A DNA stretch of 64,000 nt from Schaedlerella arabinosiphila (GTDB taxonomy: Bacteria > Bacillota > Clostridia > Lachnospirales > Lachnospiraceae). This document shows, piece after piece, positions 1-9,626 of this stretch (the stretch's first letter is position 1; every line of letters starts with the position of its first letter). A program made the position numbers and the translations under genes. The notes below the pieces were generated by a model, which worked only from the letters and a program-made list of their open reading frames with translations, made no database searches and was not told the DNA's origin. The DNA is taken from assembly GCF_003885045.1 (NCBI RefSeq), contig NZ_RHJS01000002.1, forward strand, positions 2,294,001 to 2,358,000, given 5' to 3'.

Positions 1-1422
1 AAATTCCTTTACAAACTGCCGGTACACCTGATTCTTCGGCTTTCCCATCAATTCCAGCACGGCGTCGGACACATGCTCCGGAGCCACCTTGAGCTGCCCG
101 CTGACATGGTGGAGGCAAAGCTCCCGCAGAAAAGCCGGATCCGAATCCGCCAGAAGATAGTCGAACCGGATTCCGGAACGGATAAAGACCTTTTTCACAC
201 CCGGAAGCTGTCTCAGGGCGCGGAGGATGTCCACATATTCCCGGTGATCCGCCCGGAGATTCCCGCAGGGCTTCGGAAACAGGCACTGCTTTTTGGGACA
301 GACCCCCGAATCCTTCTGTTTCCCGCAGGAGGGATGCCGAAAGTTGGCCGTAGGCCCGCCCACATCATGGATATATCCTTTAAAATCCTGTTCCTTCGTC
401 ATCCGTTTTGCTTCCGAAAGCAGGGAGCCCTTGCTCCGGCTCTGCACGATCCTCCCCTGATGGAAGGTCAGGGCGCAGAAGCTGCATCCCCCGAAACACC
501 CCCGGCTCCCGGTCAGGCTGAACCGGACTTCCTCAATGGCCGGCACGCCGCCTTTTGCCTGGTAGGAGGGATGGAAGGTATACCGATAAGGCAGCTCATA
601 GACATCATCCATTTCCATCTGTGTCAGGGGCTTTGCCGGCGGATTCTGAACCACATAGATCTGTCCCGGATAGGGCTCTGCAAGCCGCTTTCCGGAAAAT
701 GGGTCCGTATTGCAGTACTGGGTGTAAAAGCTCCTGGCATATTCTGTTTTGTCCTTTTGCATTGCCTCGAAGGACGGCAGGACCAGGGCGTCATAGACCG
801 AATCCAGGCTCCGGGTCCGAACCACCGTCCCCTCGATATAGGTCAGATCCTGTATGGAAATCCCCGCCTCCAGCGCTTCCGCGATCTCCAGGATGGAGCG
901 CTCCCCCATGCCGTAGGAGATCATATCCGCCCCGGAATCCAGAAGGATGGAACGTTTCAGCCTGTCCGACCAGTAATCATAATGGGCCAGACGCCGAAGG
1001 CTTGCCTCAATCCCGCCCAGGATCACAGGCGTATGCTTGTAGGTCCTTCGGATCAGATTCCCGTAGACCACCGCCGCATAGTCCGGCCGCTTTCCCATCA
1101 CCCCGCCGGGTGTATAAGCGTCCGCTGCCCGCCGCTTTCCGGAAACCGCATAGTGGTTGACCATGGAATCCATGTTTCCGGCGGACACAAGGAAGCCCAG
1201 CCTTGGCTCCCCGTATACGGTGATGCTTTTGTCGTCCTTCCAGTCAGGCTGGGAGAGGATCGCCACCCGGTAGCCCCGGCTTTCCAAAAGGCGGCTGATG
1301 ATGGCATGTCCGAAGGAAGGGTGATCCACATAGGCGTCCCCGATCACATATACAAAATCCGCCTGGTCCCATCCTCTCGCTTCCATATCCTCCCGGCAAA
1401 GCGGTAAAAATTTCTGCTCCAT
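1..1422 (-). CDS. ygiQ: YgiQ family radical SAM protein (C-terminus beyond window edge)
   Basis: The minus strand is open from an ATG at 1422 to base 1, giving 474 codons without a stop, so the C-terminal part lies outside the window. The radical SAM cysteines are C309-x3-C313-x2-C316 inside GCFGGCSFCA, placing the domain in the second half as in YgiQ (UPF0313) proteins. Upstream is the long N-terminal domain typical of the family, including GGIEASLRRLAHYDYW. The start is preceded by a modest AAGAAG and lies 14 bp after the HAD gene stop, so it is probably the last gene of the HAD/RsuA run. The family binds a 4Fe-4S cluster and SAM; its substrate is not established. A plus-strand frame over the same DNA is a shadow. 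Confidence 0.93.
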   Translation of the reverse strand, partial: MEQKFLPLCREDMEARGWDQADFVYVIGDAYVDHPSFGHAIISRLLESRGYRVAILSQPDWKDDKSITVYGEPRLGFLVSAGNMDSMVNHYAVSGKRRAADAYTPGGVMGKRPDYAAVVYGNLIRRTYKHTPVILGGIEASLRRLAHYDYWSDRLKRSILLDSGADMISYGMGERSILEIAEALEAGISIQDLTYIEGTVVRTRSLDSVYDALVLPSFEAMQKDKTEYARSFYTQYCNTDPFSGKRLAEPYPGQIYVVQNPPAKPLTQMEMDDVYELPYRYTFHPSYQAKGGVPAIEEVRFSLTGSRGCFGGCSFCALTFHQGRIVQSRSKGSLLSEAKRMTKEQDFKGYIHDVGGPTANFRHPSCGKQKDSGVCPKKQCLFPKPCGNLRADHREYVDILRALRQLPGVKKVFIRSGIRFDYLLADSDPAFLRELCLHHVSGQLKVAPEHVSDAVLELMGKPKNQVYRQFVKEF

Positions 1423-1436
1423 CTTCTTACTCCATA

Positions 1437-2108
1437 CTATCCGCAGATTTCATAGGTTTCATTCCAGATTTCCCGGTAATCCCGGATATAATAATCCGAC
1501 AGACTGCGCTTCTCCGCTTCATAGGGCACGGAAAACAGGTCGTGCACCGCGCACACACTCATGCCCGCCCGCTTTCCCGCCCGAATCCCGTTGGGAATAT
1601 CTTCAAATACCAGGCATTCCCCGGGCCGGACCATAAGCTCCCCGGCGGCTTTTAAGTAGACATCCGGGGCAGGCTTTCCCTGCTGCACTTCATCGGATGT
1701 GATGACTGCCGAAAAATATTTCCGGATATGCAGCGCGTCCAGCACCTCCATCACCAGCTCCCTGGAATTGCTTGTGGCGATCCCCATCCGGATTCCCTGT
1801 CGTTCCATCCGCTCCAAAAATTCCCCGGCACCCGGCTTTAGGGGAACCCGGGTGCGGTACAAATCCCGGGTCATCTCCGTCCACTCCCTGCAGACCTCCT
1901 CCACGGAGCAGTTCAGCACCGGAAAGCTGTCCAGAAAATACTGCGCCGTCTGCACATAGCTCATGCCCTCAATGTCCTTGTGAAAGGTTTCCGGCGGGGT
2001 AATCCCGTATTTCCGCATATATTCCCGGTCCACCTCCGGCCACATCCACATGGAATCCACCAGAGATCCGTCCATATCAAATATCACTGCCTTTTTTTCT
2101 CTCAACAT
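1437..2108 (-). CDS. HAD-superfamily hydrolase, beta-phosphoglucomutase-like
   Basis: A 223-residue HAD subfamily I phosphatase. Motif I is D11-M-D13 (FDMDGSLVDS), with D11 as nucleophile. A helical cap follows (about 15-85), then the serine/threonine motif in GIATSNSREL and the motif III/IV segment FEDIPNGIRAGKRAGM. This layout matches beta-phosphoglucomutase-like and GS1-type phosphatases that act on small sugar or nucleotide phosphates; the substrate cannot be read from sequence. The ATG overlaps the stop of the upstream pseudouridine synthase gene by a few bases, indicating translational coupling. It could be a phosphatase or a mutase. Confidence 0.92.
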   Translation of the reverse strand: MLREKKAVIFDMDGSLVDSMWMWPEVDREYMRKYGITPPETFHKDIEGMSYVQTAQYFLDSFPVLNCSVEEVCREWTEMTRDLYRTRVPLKPGAGEFLERMERQGIRMGIATSNSRELVMEVLDALHIRKYFSAVITSDEVQQGKPAPDVYLKAAGELMVRPGECLVFEDIPNGIRAGKRAGMSVCAVHDLFSVPYEAEKRSLSDYYIRDYREIWNETYEICG

Positions 2109-2809
2109 AGTATATCCAGCTCCTGCGTGTTTAATGTCCGGTACTCCCCCGGCTTTAGCGATTCGTCCAATCTAAGCGGGCCCATCTGCAGGCGTTTGAG
2201 ATAGAGTACCTCCTTGCCTGCGGCGTGGAACATGCGCTTTACCTGGTGAAATTTTCCCTCCCGGATGGTCAGCTCGATCTCCGAGATCTCCCCGGCGTTC
2301 AGAATGCGCAGCTCGGCGGGAAGGGTCTGCTTTTTTTCTCCGATGTCCACGCCCCGGCGGAAAAGCTCGGCATCCTCCTGGGTGACCCGGCCCTGAACCC
2401 TGGCATAGTAAACCTTGTCCACATGCTTTTTGGGCGACAGAAGCCGATGGGCCAGCCCTCCGTCGTTGGTGATCAGAAGCAGCCCTTCCGTATCCTTATC
2501 CAGCCTTCCCACGGGAAACAAATCCTTTCGCTTCCGGCTTTCGATGAGGTCCACCACACAGCGCTCCCTGGGATCCTCTGAAGCGGAGATCACGCCGGCG
2601 GGCTTGTTCAGCATATAATATTCATATTCCCGGTAGGCCGCCGGCTGCCCGTTGAACCAGACCTGGTCTGTTTCCGTCTCCGTCTTATATTCCGGCTCCC
2701 GTACCGTCTGTCCGTTGACCTGTACCCGGCCTTTGCGGACCGCCTGTTTCACCTCGCTGCGGGTACCAAGCCCCATATCCGCCAGATACTTATCCAGACG
2801 CAGTTTCAT
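2102..2809 (-). CDS. rsuA: RsuA/RluB/E/F family rRNA pseudouridine synthase
   Basis: The protein has an N-terminal S4 RNA-binding domain (about residues 1-60, MKLRLDKYLADMGLGTRSEV) followed by the RsuA-family catalytic domain with VGRLDKDTEGLLLITNDG, where the aspartate of GRLD is the catalytic residue. It would isomerise a uridine in rRNA, most likely 16S U516, to pseudouridine. An in-frame start 17 codons upstream exists, but the ATG at 2809 has AAGGAGG directly upstream and begins exactly at the conserved S4 domain, so I use it (235 residues). RsuA is the best guess within the family; RluB, E or F specificity cannot be excluded. Confidence 0.9.
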   Translation of the reverse strand: MKLRLDKYLADMGLGTRSEVKQAVRKGRVQVNGQTVREPEYKTETETDQVWFNGQPAAYREYEYYMLNKPAGVISASEDPRERCVVDLIESRKRKDLFPVGRLDKDTEGLLLITNDGGLAHRLLSPKKHVDKVYYARVQGRVTQEDAELFRRGVDIGEKKQTLPAELRILNAGEISEIELTIREGKFHQVKRMFHAAGKEVLYLKRLQMGPLRLDESLKPGEYRTLNTQELDILC

Positions 2810-2870
2810 CTCCCTCCTCCTTCCGTAGCAACCCCTTGCCTGTCCCTTCCCGGAAAACACAGGCCGTTCC

Positions 2871-4301
2871 TTATGACATCCACCGCCATCCCGGCAGATA
2901 TTTATTTTTCAGCACCTGGGAGGCCAGCTTTCCGAATCCCAGCGGGTATCCGTCCACGCATACCAGGTACCAGCCCTTCGCCCCGGCAGAAACCAGGTCC
3001 TCCACTTCCAGCGTCTCTCCTTTGAGATAACGGATGACCCGGTCGTCCTCCACCGACAGATCCAGAATGTTTTCATACTCCTCTTTTTTCAGATACATGG
3101 CCAGCGCCTGCCCCGGTTCAAAGCGGTTCTTTTTCAGCTCTCCCAGCAGCAGGCCGGAGCGTAGAAAACGGATTCCCCGCAGTTTCGGCATCCCTTCCGG
3201 CATATAGTAGACCCGGTCCTCCCGGATCTCCAGCCTGCAGGGATCTATGTCTGTTCTGAGTCCTCCTAAGAAGGCGTCCAGCTCCTCCGGCAGCTTCTTT
3301 TTGCCTGCCGTCCCCTGTTTTCCCGCCCTGCTTATGCCCTTCCCGCCTGTCCTCCCGGCGTCTGGATCTCCCGGCTTTTGGCAAGCCAGATCTCTTTTTC
3401 TCAAAAGAGCGATAAAATGTCCCTCCCCCTGCATCTTGTGGGGGAAGATGCGGACAGTCTTTTTCAATTCCGGGTTTTTGCCCTCCGTAAATTCCGGACG
3501 CCCGGGGACAAATCCCTCATAGCCTTCCATCCCGCAGATCTCAAATTCCGGACAGGCCTCCATCAGGTACTCTATGATCTGCTCATTTTCCCGCGGATCA
3601 AAGGTACAGGTGGAATACAGAAGCATCCCTCCCGGACGGAGCATGGAGGCGGCCTGGGTCACGATGCTCCGCTGAAGCTTGGAAAAAAATTCCGGCCCAT
3701 GCTCTTCCCAGGCTTTGACCATCTTCTTCTCCTTTCGGAACATTCCCTCCCCGGAGCAGGGGGCGTCGATCAGGATCTTGTCGAAAAACTTCGGGAAATG
3801 AGGCAAAAGCCGTCCCGGTTCCTCGCTGGTGATAAGCAGGTTTCCCGTCCCGGACAGCTCCAGATTCTTTAAAAGCCCCCTGGCTCTGGAATTGCTGATG
3901 TCGTTGGCCACCAGCATGCCGGTTCCCCGAAGCTTTGCCCCAAGCTCCGTGGCCTTCCCTCCCGGAGCCGCGCAGACATCCAGCACCAGTTCCCCCGGTT
4001 CCACAGGAAGGCGGCTGGCAGGCGTCATGGCGCTGGGCTCCTGAAGGTAATACAATCCTGCAAAGTAATAAGGATGCTTTGCAGGCTGCACATGATCCCC
4101 GTCATAGTAAAACCCGTTGGAAATCCAGGGAATCGGCCGCAGCGGCCAGGGAGCAATCTTTAAAAACTCCTCGGTCGATATCTTGTTTGTATTCACGCGA
4201 AGTCCATAATGACGCGGCTCTTCAAAGCACTGCAGATATTCCTCATATTCCTCCTGCAAAAGAAGCCGCATTTTTTCTTCAAATGCTTCTGGTAATTTCA
4301 T
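2871..4301 (-). CDS. RsmB/NOP-type rRNA (cytosine-C5) methyltransferase, RsmF-like
   Basis: A 476-residue SAM-dependent RNA m5C methyltransferase. The SAM site is DVCAAPGGKATELGAKL, the first catalytic cysteine is in IDAPCSGEGMFRKEK, and the second cysteine motif is LYSTCTFDPRENE. The last 150 residues form the C-terminal RNA-binding extension seen in RsmF/YebU-like proteins, separated from the catalytic domain by a charged glycine/lysine-rich linker. The ATG at 4301 has AAGGAA upstream. The stop lies about 60 bp before the RsuA start, so two rRNA-modifying enzymes are in one transcript. Which cytosine is modified is unknown. Confidence 0.93.
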   Translation of the reverse strand: MKLPEAFEEKMRLLLQEEYEEYLQCFEEPRHYGLRVNTNKISTEEFLKIAPWPLRPIPWISNGFYYDGDHVQPAKHPYYFAGLYYLQEPSAMTPASRLPVEPGELVLDVCAAPGGKATELGAKLRGTGMLVANDISNSRARGLLKNLELSGTGNLLITSEEPGRLLPHFPKFFDKILIDAPCSGEGMFRKEKKMVKAWEEHGPEFFSKLQRSIVTQAASMLRPGGMLLYSTCTFDPRENEQIIEYLMEACPEFEICGMEGYEGFVPGRPEFTEGKNPELKKTVRIFPHKMQGEGHFIALLRKRDLACQKPGDPDAGRTGGKGISRAGKQGTAGKKKLPEELDAFLGGLRTDIDPCRLEIREDRVYYMPEGMPKLRGIRFLRSGLLLGELKKNRFEPGQALAMYLKKEEYENILDLSVEDDRVIRYLKGETLEVEDLVSAGAKGWYLVCVDGYPLGFGKLASQVLKNKYLPGWRWMS

Positions 4302-4334
4302 GGCTGTTCCTTTCTCCCATGCTGCAAAGCAGCG

Positions 4335-5243
4335 TCAGTAGGCGCATTGCACCCTGCGCCCCTCCACGTACCGGAGGGGATAATAGGGGTTCACGCTGAT
4401 CTCCTGATCCTCCGTCACCAGGTAGATCCCCAGATGCAGGTGAACCGGAAAATTCCCGGTGGTTCCCTCCACCTTGCTGTAGCCGGTATCCCCCATGAAT
4501 CCCAGGAGGTCGCCCGCCTTCACGGCATCCCCCTCATCGATATCTGCATAGGAATCCAGGTGGGCATAGTAAAAGTAAGCGCCTCCCGGGGCGGTGATGC
4601 CGATCCGGTATCCGCCCTTCTCCAGCCATCCCTTGTGCAGGATGACCCCGTCCGTCATGCTGACCACCGGGTAAAATCCCCGCTCATTTGTGGAGGCCAT
4701 GATGTCCGTCCCTTCATGCCCCCGCTTTCCTCCGTAGTTGCGCTCAAACATCCAGGAATCCTCGAAGGTCACTTCCGCCCGGACCCCGTTGGAGGGCTCC
4801 GGGATGGGGAAATATTTCAGGTCGTTCCAGACAGCCTCACAGGCGCTTCGGTACAGATCCCACCCCGGTTTCCGGGACCAGACCCGCTGAAGCTTTAAAA
4901 ATACCTCCCCGCTGCATGGATAGGGAAACACCTCCTGCCCGAAATTATTTTCCAGCCAGTAAAGCCCCAGATCCATTCCCGGGTTTTCCGCTTCCCGGAT
5001 ATGCTCAAGCATCCCAGAATCCATTCTCTGCCTGCGGAATCCTTCGAATCCCAGCGTCCCTTCCCCGAGCCTGGCAAACCGGCTTTTTACGGTCAGTATA
5101 TGCATGCCGGCCACAAGAAAAATGCAGAGGAGGACGCAGTAGAGGACATACCGGAATGCCTCATTGGAAACCTTTTGCCCTCCCTGCATGGCCCGGCGCT
5201 TTTTCAGAAAATAGATCTTTGCCCTGATATCACTTTTTTTCAA
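4335..5243 (-). CDS. Membrane-anchored M23 (LytM) family peptidase
   Basis: 302 residues. A basic N-terminus is followed by one membrane helix (about 31-50), so the bulk is extracytoplasmic. The C-terminal half is an M23 metallopeptidase domain with zinc-ligand motifs H176-E-G-T-D180, AHLD (H228) and H268-L-H270. These proteins cut peptidoglycan peptide bridges, or regulate other cell-wall enzymes when degenerate; all ligands are present here, so activity is likely. Translation appears to begin at a TTG; the upstream GGGGCGGCG is a weak ribosome site, so the exact start is less certain. It lies about 30 bp upstream of the methyltransferase gene. Confidence 0.88.
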   Translation of the reverse strand: MKKSDIRAKIYFLKKRRAMQGGQKVSNEAFRYVLYCVLLCIFLVAGMHILTVKSRFARLGEGTLGFEGFRRQRMDSGMLEHIREAENPGMDLGLYWLENNFGQEVFPYPCSGEVFLKLQRVWSRKPGWDLYRSACEAVWNDLKYFPIPEPSNGVRAEVTFEDSWMFERNYGGKRGHEGTDIMASTNERGFYPVVSMTDGVILHKGWLEKGGYRIGITAPGGAYFYYAHLDSYADIDEGDAVKAGDLLGFMGDTGYSKVEGTTGNFPVHLHLGIYLVTEDQEISVNPYYPLRYVEGRRVQCAY

Positions 5244-5293
5244 ACATTCGCCGCCCCGGTTCGTTTTTAATACTATATGAGGCAGATTCCGGA

Positions 5294-6736
5294 TTATTTA
5301 CATCTCTTCAAAATTATTTTCAGCACCTTCCAGATCTTCTCCGCCGACGCGATCTCCAGACGTTCATGGAAGGAATGCACATCCTGCATATTGGGCCCGA
5401 AGGAAATGCAGTCCAGCTCCGGCTTCTTGCCGCTGAGCAGCCCGCATTCCAGGCCGGCATGGATCGTGGTGATCTCCGGGCGGACTCCGAATACTTCCTC
5501 AAACGCGTCTGCCGTGATGGGACGGATTCGGGATGCTTCTTTAAATGTCCAGGCCGGATAGCCGCTGTCGATGCTCCAGTTTCCCCCCAGCAGATCCGCC
5601 AGGCCCCCCAGCCGGTCCTTAAACTCTTCCAGCTTGGAGGAGATGCCGCTTCTCACCAGAACCAGGAAACGCACGCTGTCCTCCTGGCTCTTTACAACCC
5701 CCAGGTTATCCGAAGTTTCCACAAGCCCTTTCAGGGAACGGCTGTACTCGTCCACCCCGTTGGGACAATTTACGAGAAATCCAACCACCTTTTTCGCGGA
5801 TTCTTCCGTAAATACATGATATTCCTTTTCCCCCAGCTCCGTCACCCGGATATCCAGCCCCGGTTCGTCCGCGCCAAATTCCTGCCTCCACGCTTCTTTC
5901 ATCTCCCCGATCAGCCGGATTGTCTGTTCCTGGTCGTCCGTGACCACCGTGCTCCGGTTCACGGAAGTGATCACATTTTCCCTGGCGCCGCCGTTGATCT
6001 CTGCAAGACGCACCTTCTGCTCCTTACAGAGCCGGTACAGAAGACGCCCGGCCAGCTTGTTGGCATTGCCCCGCTGGCGGTCGATCTCCACTCCGGAATG
6101 TCCGCCTTTGAGTCCGCAGACCTCCACCAGAAGCCCCTGTCCCTTTGCCTGGACCTTCTCCACCGGAATCTCGCAGGAAAACCGGAATCCCCCGGCGCAC
6201 CCTGCGGTCAGCCGGTCGTCCTCCTCGGAATCCAGGTTGATCAGCATCGTCCCTTTGAGCCTGGACAAATCAATGTTCGCCGCGCCGTCCATGCTGACCT
6301 CCTCGTCTACCGTAAAGAGCGCCTCCACCGGCGGGTGTTCCAGGGTATCGCTGTCCAGTACGGCCAGAGCCATGGCGATGGCGATGCCGTTGTCCGCCCC
6401 CAGGGTGGTGTCCTTTGCCGTCACATAGCCGTCCTCGACCATCAGTTCCAACGGGTCCGTGAGAAAATCATGGTCTGACTCTTCGGTTTTCTCACAGACC
6501 ATGTCCAGATGGCCCTGGATAATCACCGGTTCACTGTTCTCATATCCCTTTGTTCCCGGCTTTTTGATGATTACGTTGTTCCACTCGTCCTGATATACGT
6601 CCAGCTTCCTCTCCTGCGCAAATTTCACGCAGTAGTCGCTGATCCCCTTTGTATTGTAAGAGCCCCGAGGTATCCGGCTGATCTCCTCAAAAAACTGAAA
6701 TACTTCCTTCGGCTCGATGCCTGTTAATACTGCCAT
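5294..6736 (-). CDS. pepD: Aminoacyl-histidine dipeptidase (PepD, M20C)
   Basis: 480 residues in the M20C family. The zinc-binding sites are visible as GHLDMV, LGADNGIA and FTVDEEVSMDGA, with a C-terminal ligand region in HAGLECGLLSG and a catalytic-domain end at SFGPNMQDVHSFHE. It hydrolyses Xaa-His dipeptides such as carnosine in the cytoplasm. A start 12 codons further upstream is open, but the ATG at 6736 is preceded by AAAGGGGAAAG and starts the conserved sequence. It is separated from divergent ylbJ by about 200 bp. Confidence 0.94.
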   Translation of the reverse strand: MAVLTGIEPKEVFQFFEEISRIPRGSYNTKGISDYCVKFAQERKLDVYQDEWNNVIIKKPGTKGYENSEPVIIQGHLDMVCEKTEESDHDFLTDPLELMVEDGYVTAKDTTLGADNGIAIAMALAVLDSDTLEHPPVEALFTVDEEVSMDGAANIDLSRLKGTMLINLDSEEDDRLTAGCAGGFRFSCEIPVEKVQAKGQGLLVEVCGLKGGHSGVEIDRQRGNANKLAGRLLYRLCKEQKVRLAEINGGARENVITSVNRSTVVTDDQEQTIRLIGEMKEAWRQEFGADEPGLDIRVTELGEKEYHVFTEESAKKVVGFLVNCPNGVDEYSRSLKGLVETSDNLGVVKSQEDSVRFLVLVRSGISSKLEEFKDRLGGLADLLGGNWSIDSGYPAWTFKEASRIRPITADAFEEVFGVRPEITTIHAGLECGLLSGKKPELDCISFGPNMQDVHSFHERLEIASAEKIWKVLKIILKRCK

Positions 6737-6939
6737 GTTTCTTTCCCCTTTCTGTCGATTGATTCCAGCCATATAAACATCATCAAACAGCTTCTTACAA
6801 GCTGCGCTTGACGAATCTGTCTGCTGATTTTATATAGCTGTGAATAGTAACTCTTGTTCCATTTTGTCACAGCACACATAAAAAATCAACCAGTTTCATA
6901 TATCTTTAGTAATTAACTGCTGAGAACGGAGGACTCCAG

Positions 6940-7872
6940 ATGGGGCGAAATCTGAAAGGATTCGGAATCGTTCTTTTATTCCTGATCATGCTTGTCTCTC
7001 CAAAAGCTGTCTTTGCCGGTGCCAGCGAGGGGCTTTTACTTTGGTTCCAGATCATCCTTCCCACATTGTTTCCATTTCTTCTCATCACAAATCTGCTGCT
7101 TGTCACCGGAAACATGCACCTGATCAACGCGGCCTTCGGCACCTTCCTCACCCGTGTTTTCCGTGTCTCCCCCAACGGCAGCTTCGGGGTGGTCACGGGT
7201 TTTTTGTGCGGTTATCCCATGGGTGCAAAGACGGCGGCGGACTTAACCGTCTCGGGATATATCTCGGAGGAAGAAGGCAGATACCTGCTTTCCTTCTGCA
7301 ACAATTCCAGCCCTGTATTCATCCTGAATTATGTCGTATGGAAAACGCTGGAACAGGATGCGCTCCTGCTCCCTACCCTCGTGATCCTGATGCTCTCCCC
7401 CGTGCTTGTGAGCTTCTTTACGAGAAACCGCTTTTTACATAAACAGGGCGCCTTCTGCAATCTGAAGCAAAACGGCTCCGCCAAAAATGCCTGGTCCTTT
7501 CAGGATATCGACAACTGCATCATGGACAGCTTCGAGACCCTTGTGAAGGTGGGCGGGTATATCATCCTCTTTTCTGTCCTGCTGACGCTGTTCGAATCCC
7601 TTCCCGTGGACATACCGGGAATCTCGGCGCTGCTCCCCCTTCTGGAGGTCACAAGCGGCCTGAACCTTCTCCGGGAAATGCGTCTCCCCTTAAGGCTTCT
7701 CTACCCGGCCGTCCTGGGGCTGACCTCCTTCGGCGGCTTCTGCGCGGCGGCGCAGACCCAGTGCATGGTGCAGAAGGCCGGTTTTCCCATTCTGCCCTAT
7801 CTCACGCAAAAACTGGCAGCCGCGGTGACTGCCAGTCTACTTGGTTTTCTCTATCTATGCCTGGTGGGATAA
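6940..7872 (+). CDS. ylbJ: YlbJ-type sporulation integral membrane protein
   Basis: A 310-residue polytopic membrane protein with a signal-like first helix ending VSPKAVFAGA and about eight hydrophobic segments. The GFLCGYPMGAKTAADL and FCNNSSPVFILNYVV motifs are the nucleoside-recognition (GATE) signatures of YlbJ. In Bacillus subtilis YlbJ is needed for full spore cortex formation. coaD and rsmD lie close by in opposite orientation, echoing the B. subtilis ylbH-ylbI-ylbJ neighbourhood. The ATG has ACGGAGGA upstream. The 200 bp in front hold no clear vegetative promoter, compatible with a sporulation sigma factor but not shown. Confidence 0.9.
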   Translation: MGRNLKGFGIVLLFLIMLVSPKAVFAGASEGLLLWFQIILPTLFPFLLITNLLLVTGNMHLINAAFGTFLTRVFRVSPNGSFGVVTGFLCGYPMGAKTAADLTVSGYISEEEGRYLLSFCNNSSPVFILNYVVWKTLEQDALLLPTLVILMLSPVLVSFFTRNRFLHKQGAFCNLKQNGSAKNAWSFQDIDNCIMDSFETLVKVGGYIILFSVLLTLFESLPVDIPGISALLPLLEVTSGLNLLREMRLPLRLLYPAVLGLTSFGGFCAAAQTQCMVQKAGFPILPYLTQKLAAAVTASLLGFLYLCLVG

Positions 7873-7921
7873 CATCCATCCTTCCCGGGGCTGCCTGTAT
7901 CGGCCTGCCCTATGCAGACCG

Positions 7922-8506
7922 TCACTCCATCCCGCCGCCCTGGTCGTATCCCCCTGCGTCCTCCTGGGGGATCGACAGCTCCGCACGGTTGTTGCGGACT
8001 ACATCGTAGCACTCCTGGAGGGAGTTGATCAAGCCGTCATACTTGGTCGTATAGCTGTCTAACGTATGTCCGATGATGCTCTCCGCATTGGCCATCAAAT
8101 CGTCGGTATATTGGATGGCGCCGATCCGGATCGCGTTGGCGTCCGCCGTAGCGTTGTCCACGATCTCCTGTGCCTGGGCTGTGGCCTGTGTGACGATCTC
8201 ATTGGCCTGGGCATAAGCCTGCTGCATGATCTCATGCTCGCTGACCAGTTCGTTTGTCTGCATCTGCGCTTCCTCAATGAGGGCATCCGCCTTGGCCTGG
8301 GCATCCGCTAAGATCGCGTCCCGGTTCGCGATGATCTTCTGATACCGCTTGATCTCGTCCGGTGTCTTCATCCGCAGTTCCCGAAGAAGCTCGTCCAAAT
8401 GTTCTTTATTTACAATGATCTTCGTGGTGGACAGGGGCTGATACTTGCAATCTCTGTCAATATACTCTTCAATCTCTTCAATAATCTGCTCAATGCGGCT
8501 GCTCAT
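7922..8506 (-). CDS. Coiled-coil protein resembling V/F-type ATPase peripheral stalk subunits
   Basis: 194 residues, almost entirely helical. Residues about 60-150 are a long alanine- and glutamate-rich coiled coil with repeated AQAKADALIEEAQ-like and ATAQAQEIVDNATA-like segments, and the C-terminus is glycine/glutamine-rich. This resembles subunit H/E of V-type ATPases or DivIVA-like scaffolds, but there are no ATPase genes nearby and no membrane helix, so function is unassigned. A good AAGGAG site precedes the ATG, and the start lies 4 bp after the coaD stop, indicating co-transcription with rsmD-coaD. Confidence 0.8.
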   Translation of the reverse strand: MSSRIEQIIEEIEEYIDRDCKYQPLSTTKIIVNKEHLDELLRELRMKTPDEIKRYQKIIANRDAILADAQAKADALIEEAQMQTNELVSEHEIMQQAYAQANEIVTQATAQAQEIVDNATADANAIRIGAIQYTDDLMANAESIIGHTLDSYTTKYDGLINSLQECYDVVRNNRAELSIPQEDAGGYDQGGGME

Positions 8507-8509
8507 AAT

Positions 8510-9001
8510 CTACACGCTCCTTTTCGCTTTCATCTTATCTTTCAGTTCCCTTCCTACCACTTCCGGCACAAACTGCGATGTATCTCCGCCAAACGCGGCA
8601 ATCTCTTTCACTGTCGTAGAACTTAGATAGGAATATTCAATACTTGTGGTCAAAAACATCGTCTCCAAACCAGGCCCAAGCTTGTGGTTGGTCTGGGACA
8701 TCTGCAGCTCATATTCAAAATCTGTAATTGCACGCAATCCCCGGATGATCAGCTCTGCTTCCATCTTTTTCGCAAAATCAACCAGCAGTCCCTCAAAGGG
8801 GACGATCACGATATTGTCGAATCCTGTCGTCACTTCCTTTAACATTTTAACACGTTCCGCAGCAGAAAACAACGGCATTTTCGCATTATTATTCAGCACT
8901 CCGACCACCAGCTCGTCTACGATTTTGCTGCTTCTTTTCATAATATCCAGATGTCCGTAGGTGACCGGGTCAAAGCTTCCCGGGTAAATTGCTCTCAACA
9001 T
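8510..9001 (-). CDS. coaD: Pantetheine-phosphate adenylyltransferase
   Basis: 163 residues, the normal length for CoaD. The nucleotidyltransferase motif is [16 protein letters not shown] and the second signature is [13 protein letters not shown]. It transfers AMP from ATP to 4'-phosphopantetheine, the penultimate step of coenzyme A synthesis. The start overlaps the rsmD stop by 7 bp, and a GGAAAGGAAG site lies just upstream. The rsmD-coaD pair is a common Bacillota arrangement. Confidence 0.97.
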   Translation of the reverse strand: MLRAIYPGSFDPVTYGHLDIMKRSSKIVDELVVGVLNNNAKMPLFSAAERVKMLKEVTTGFDNIVIVPFEGLLVDFAKKMEAELIIRGLRAITDFEYELQMSQTNHKLGPGLETMFLTTSIEYSYLSSTTVKEIAAFGGDTSQFVPEVVGRELKDKMKAKRSV

Positions 9002-9564
9002 ATCTCTTCCTTTCCGGCCTTTTCCATAAAAACGTGTTTGTTTGTTTTATAGACTTTTTCCTTGAGCAGATGAAAGCCCAGATCGTCTAAATATGAAAAA
9101 TCCGTTTCTCTGGAGGCTTCCGCGATGATCACCGTATCCTCGTACACGAGGGACGATCCCGACAGATATTCCAGAACGCCTTGTTCCAGTTTCTGATTGT
9201 AAGGCGGGTCCATAAAGATATAGTCAAATACCTTTTTTCCTTCCATCTGATGCAGCGCCGTCATCACATCCCGGTTCCATGTCACGGCTTTCTTTTCCAG
9301 CCTGGTAAACTTTAGATTCTCTTTGATGCATGCCATGGCCTTGGGATTGTTTTCTACAAAAACAGCCTCTTTCGCGCCCCGGCTGAGCGCCTCGATGCCG
9401 ATCCCTCCGCTGCCGCTGAACAGATCCAAAAACACGCAGTCGTAAATGTAGGGTGCTATCATATTAAACAATGTCTCCTTGATCCGGTCCGTCGTGGGCC
9501 GCGTGTCAATGCCGTCCAGAGTTTTCAGTTGTAATCTTCTTGCACTTCCCGCTATGACTCTCAT
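8995..9564 (-). CDS. rsmD: 16S rRNA (guanine966-N2)-methyltransferase
   Basis: 189 residues from the ATG at 9564, which has AAGGGGTG upstream and begins the conserved [13 protein letters not shown]; the open frame extends 24 codons further upstream without conserved sequence. The SAM-binding loop is [18 protein letters not shown], and the DPPY catalytic motif (FMDPPYN) marks an N2-guanine methyltransferase. It modifies 16S rRNA during 30S assembly. First gene of the rsmD-coaD-coiled-coil run. Confidence 0.95.
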   Translation of the reverse strand: MRVIAGSARRLQLKTLDGIDTRPTTDRIKETLFNMIAPYIYDCVFLDLFSGSGGIGIEALSRGAKEAVFVENNPKAMACIKENLKFTRLEKKAVTWNRDVMTALHQMEGKKVFDYIFMDPPYNQKLEQGVLEYLSGSSLVYEDTVIIAEASRETDFSYLDDLGFHLLKEKVYKTNKHVFMEKAGKEEIC

Positions 9565-9626
9565 ATAAGCACCCCTTTCCCTGTGAATCGTATTACATTT
9601 TTCATCAATCATGAGAATTTTAGCAG

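Noticed and set aside
73..1407. A 444-codon plus-strand frame at the left edge
   Set aside because: Antisense to the YgiQ-type gene, which carries the radical SAM cysteine motif and is open through the window edge. The plus-strand translation has no family signature.
7922..8506. Calling the coiled-coil protein a V-type ATPase subunit
   Set aside because: Only the helical Ala/Glu-rich character matches, and no ATPase genes are nearby; left as unassigned.
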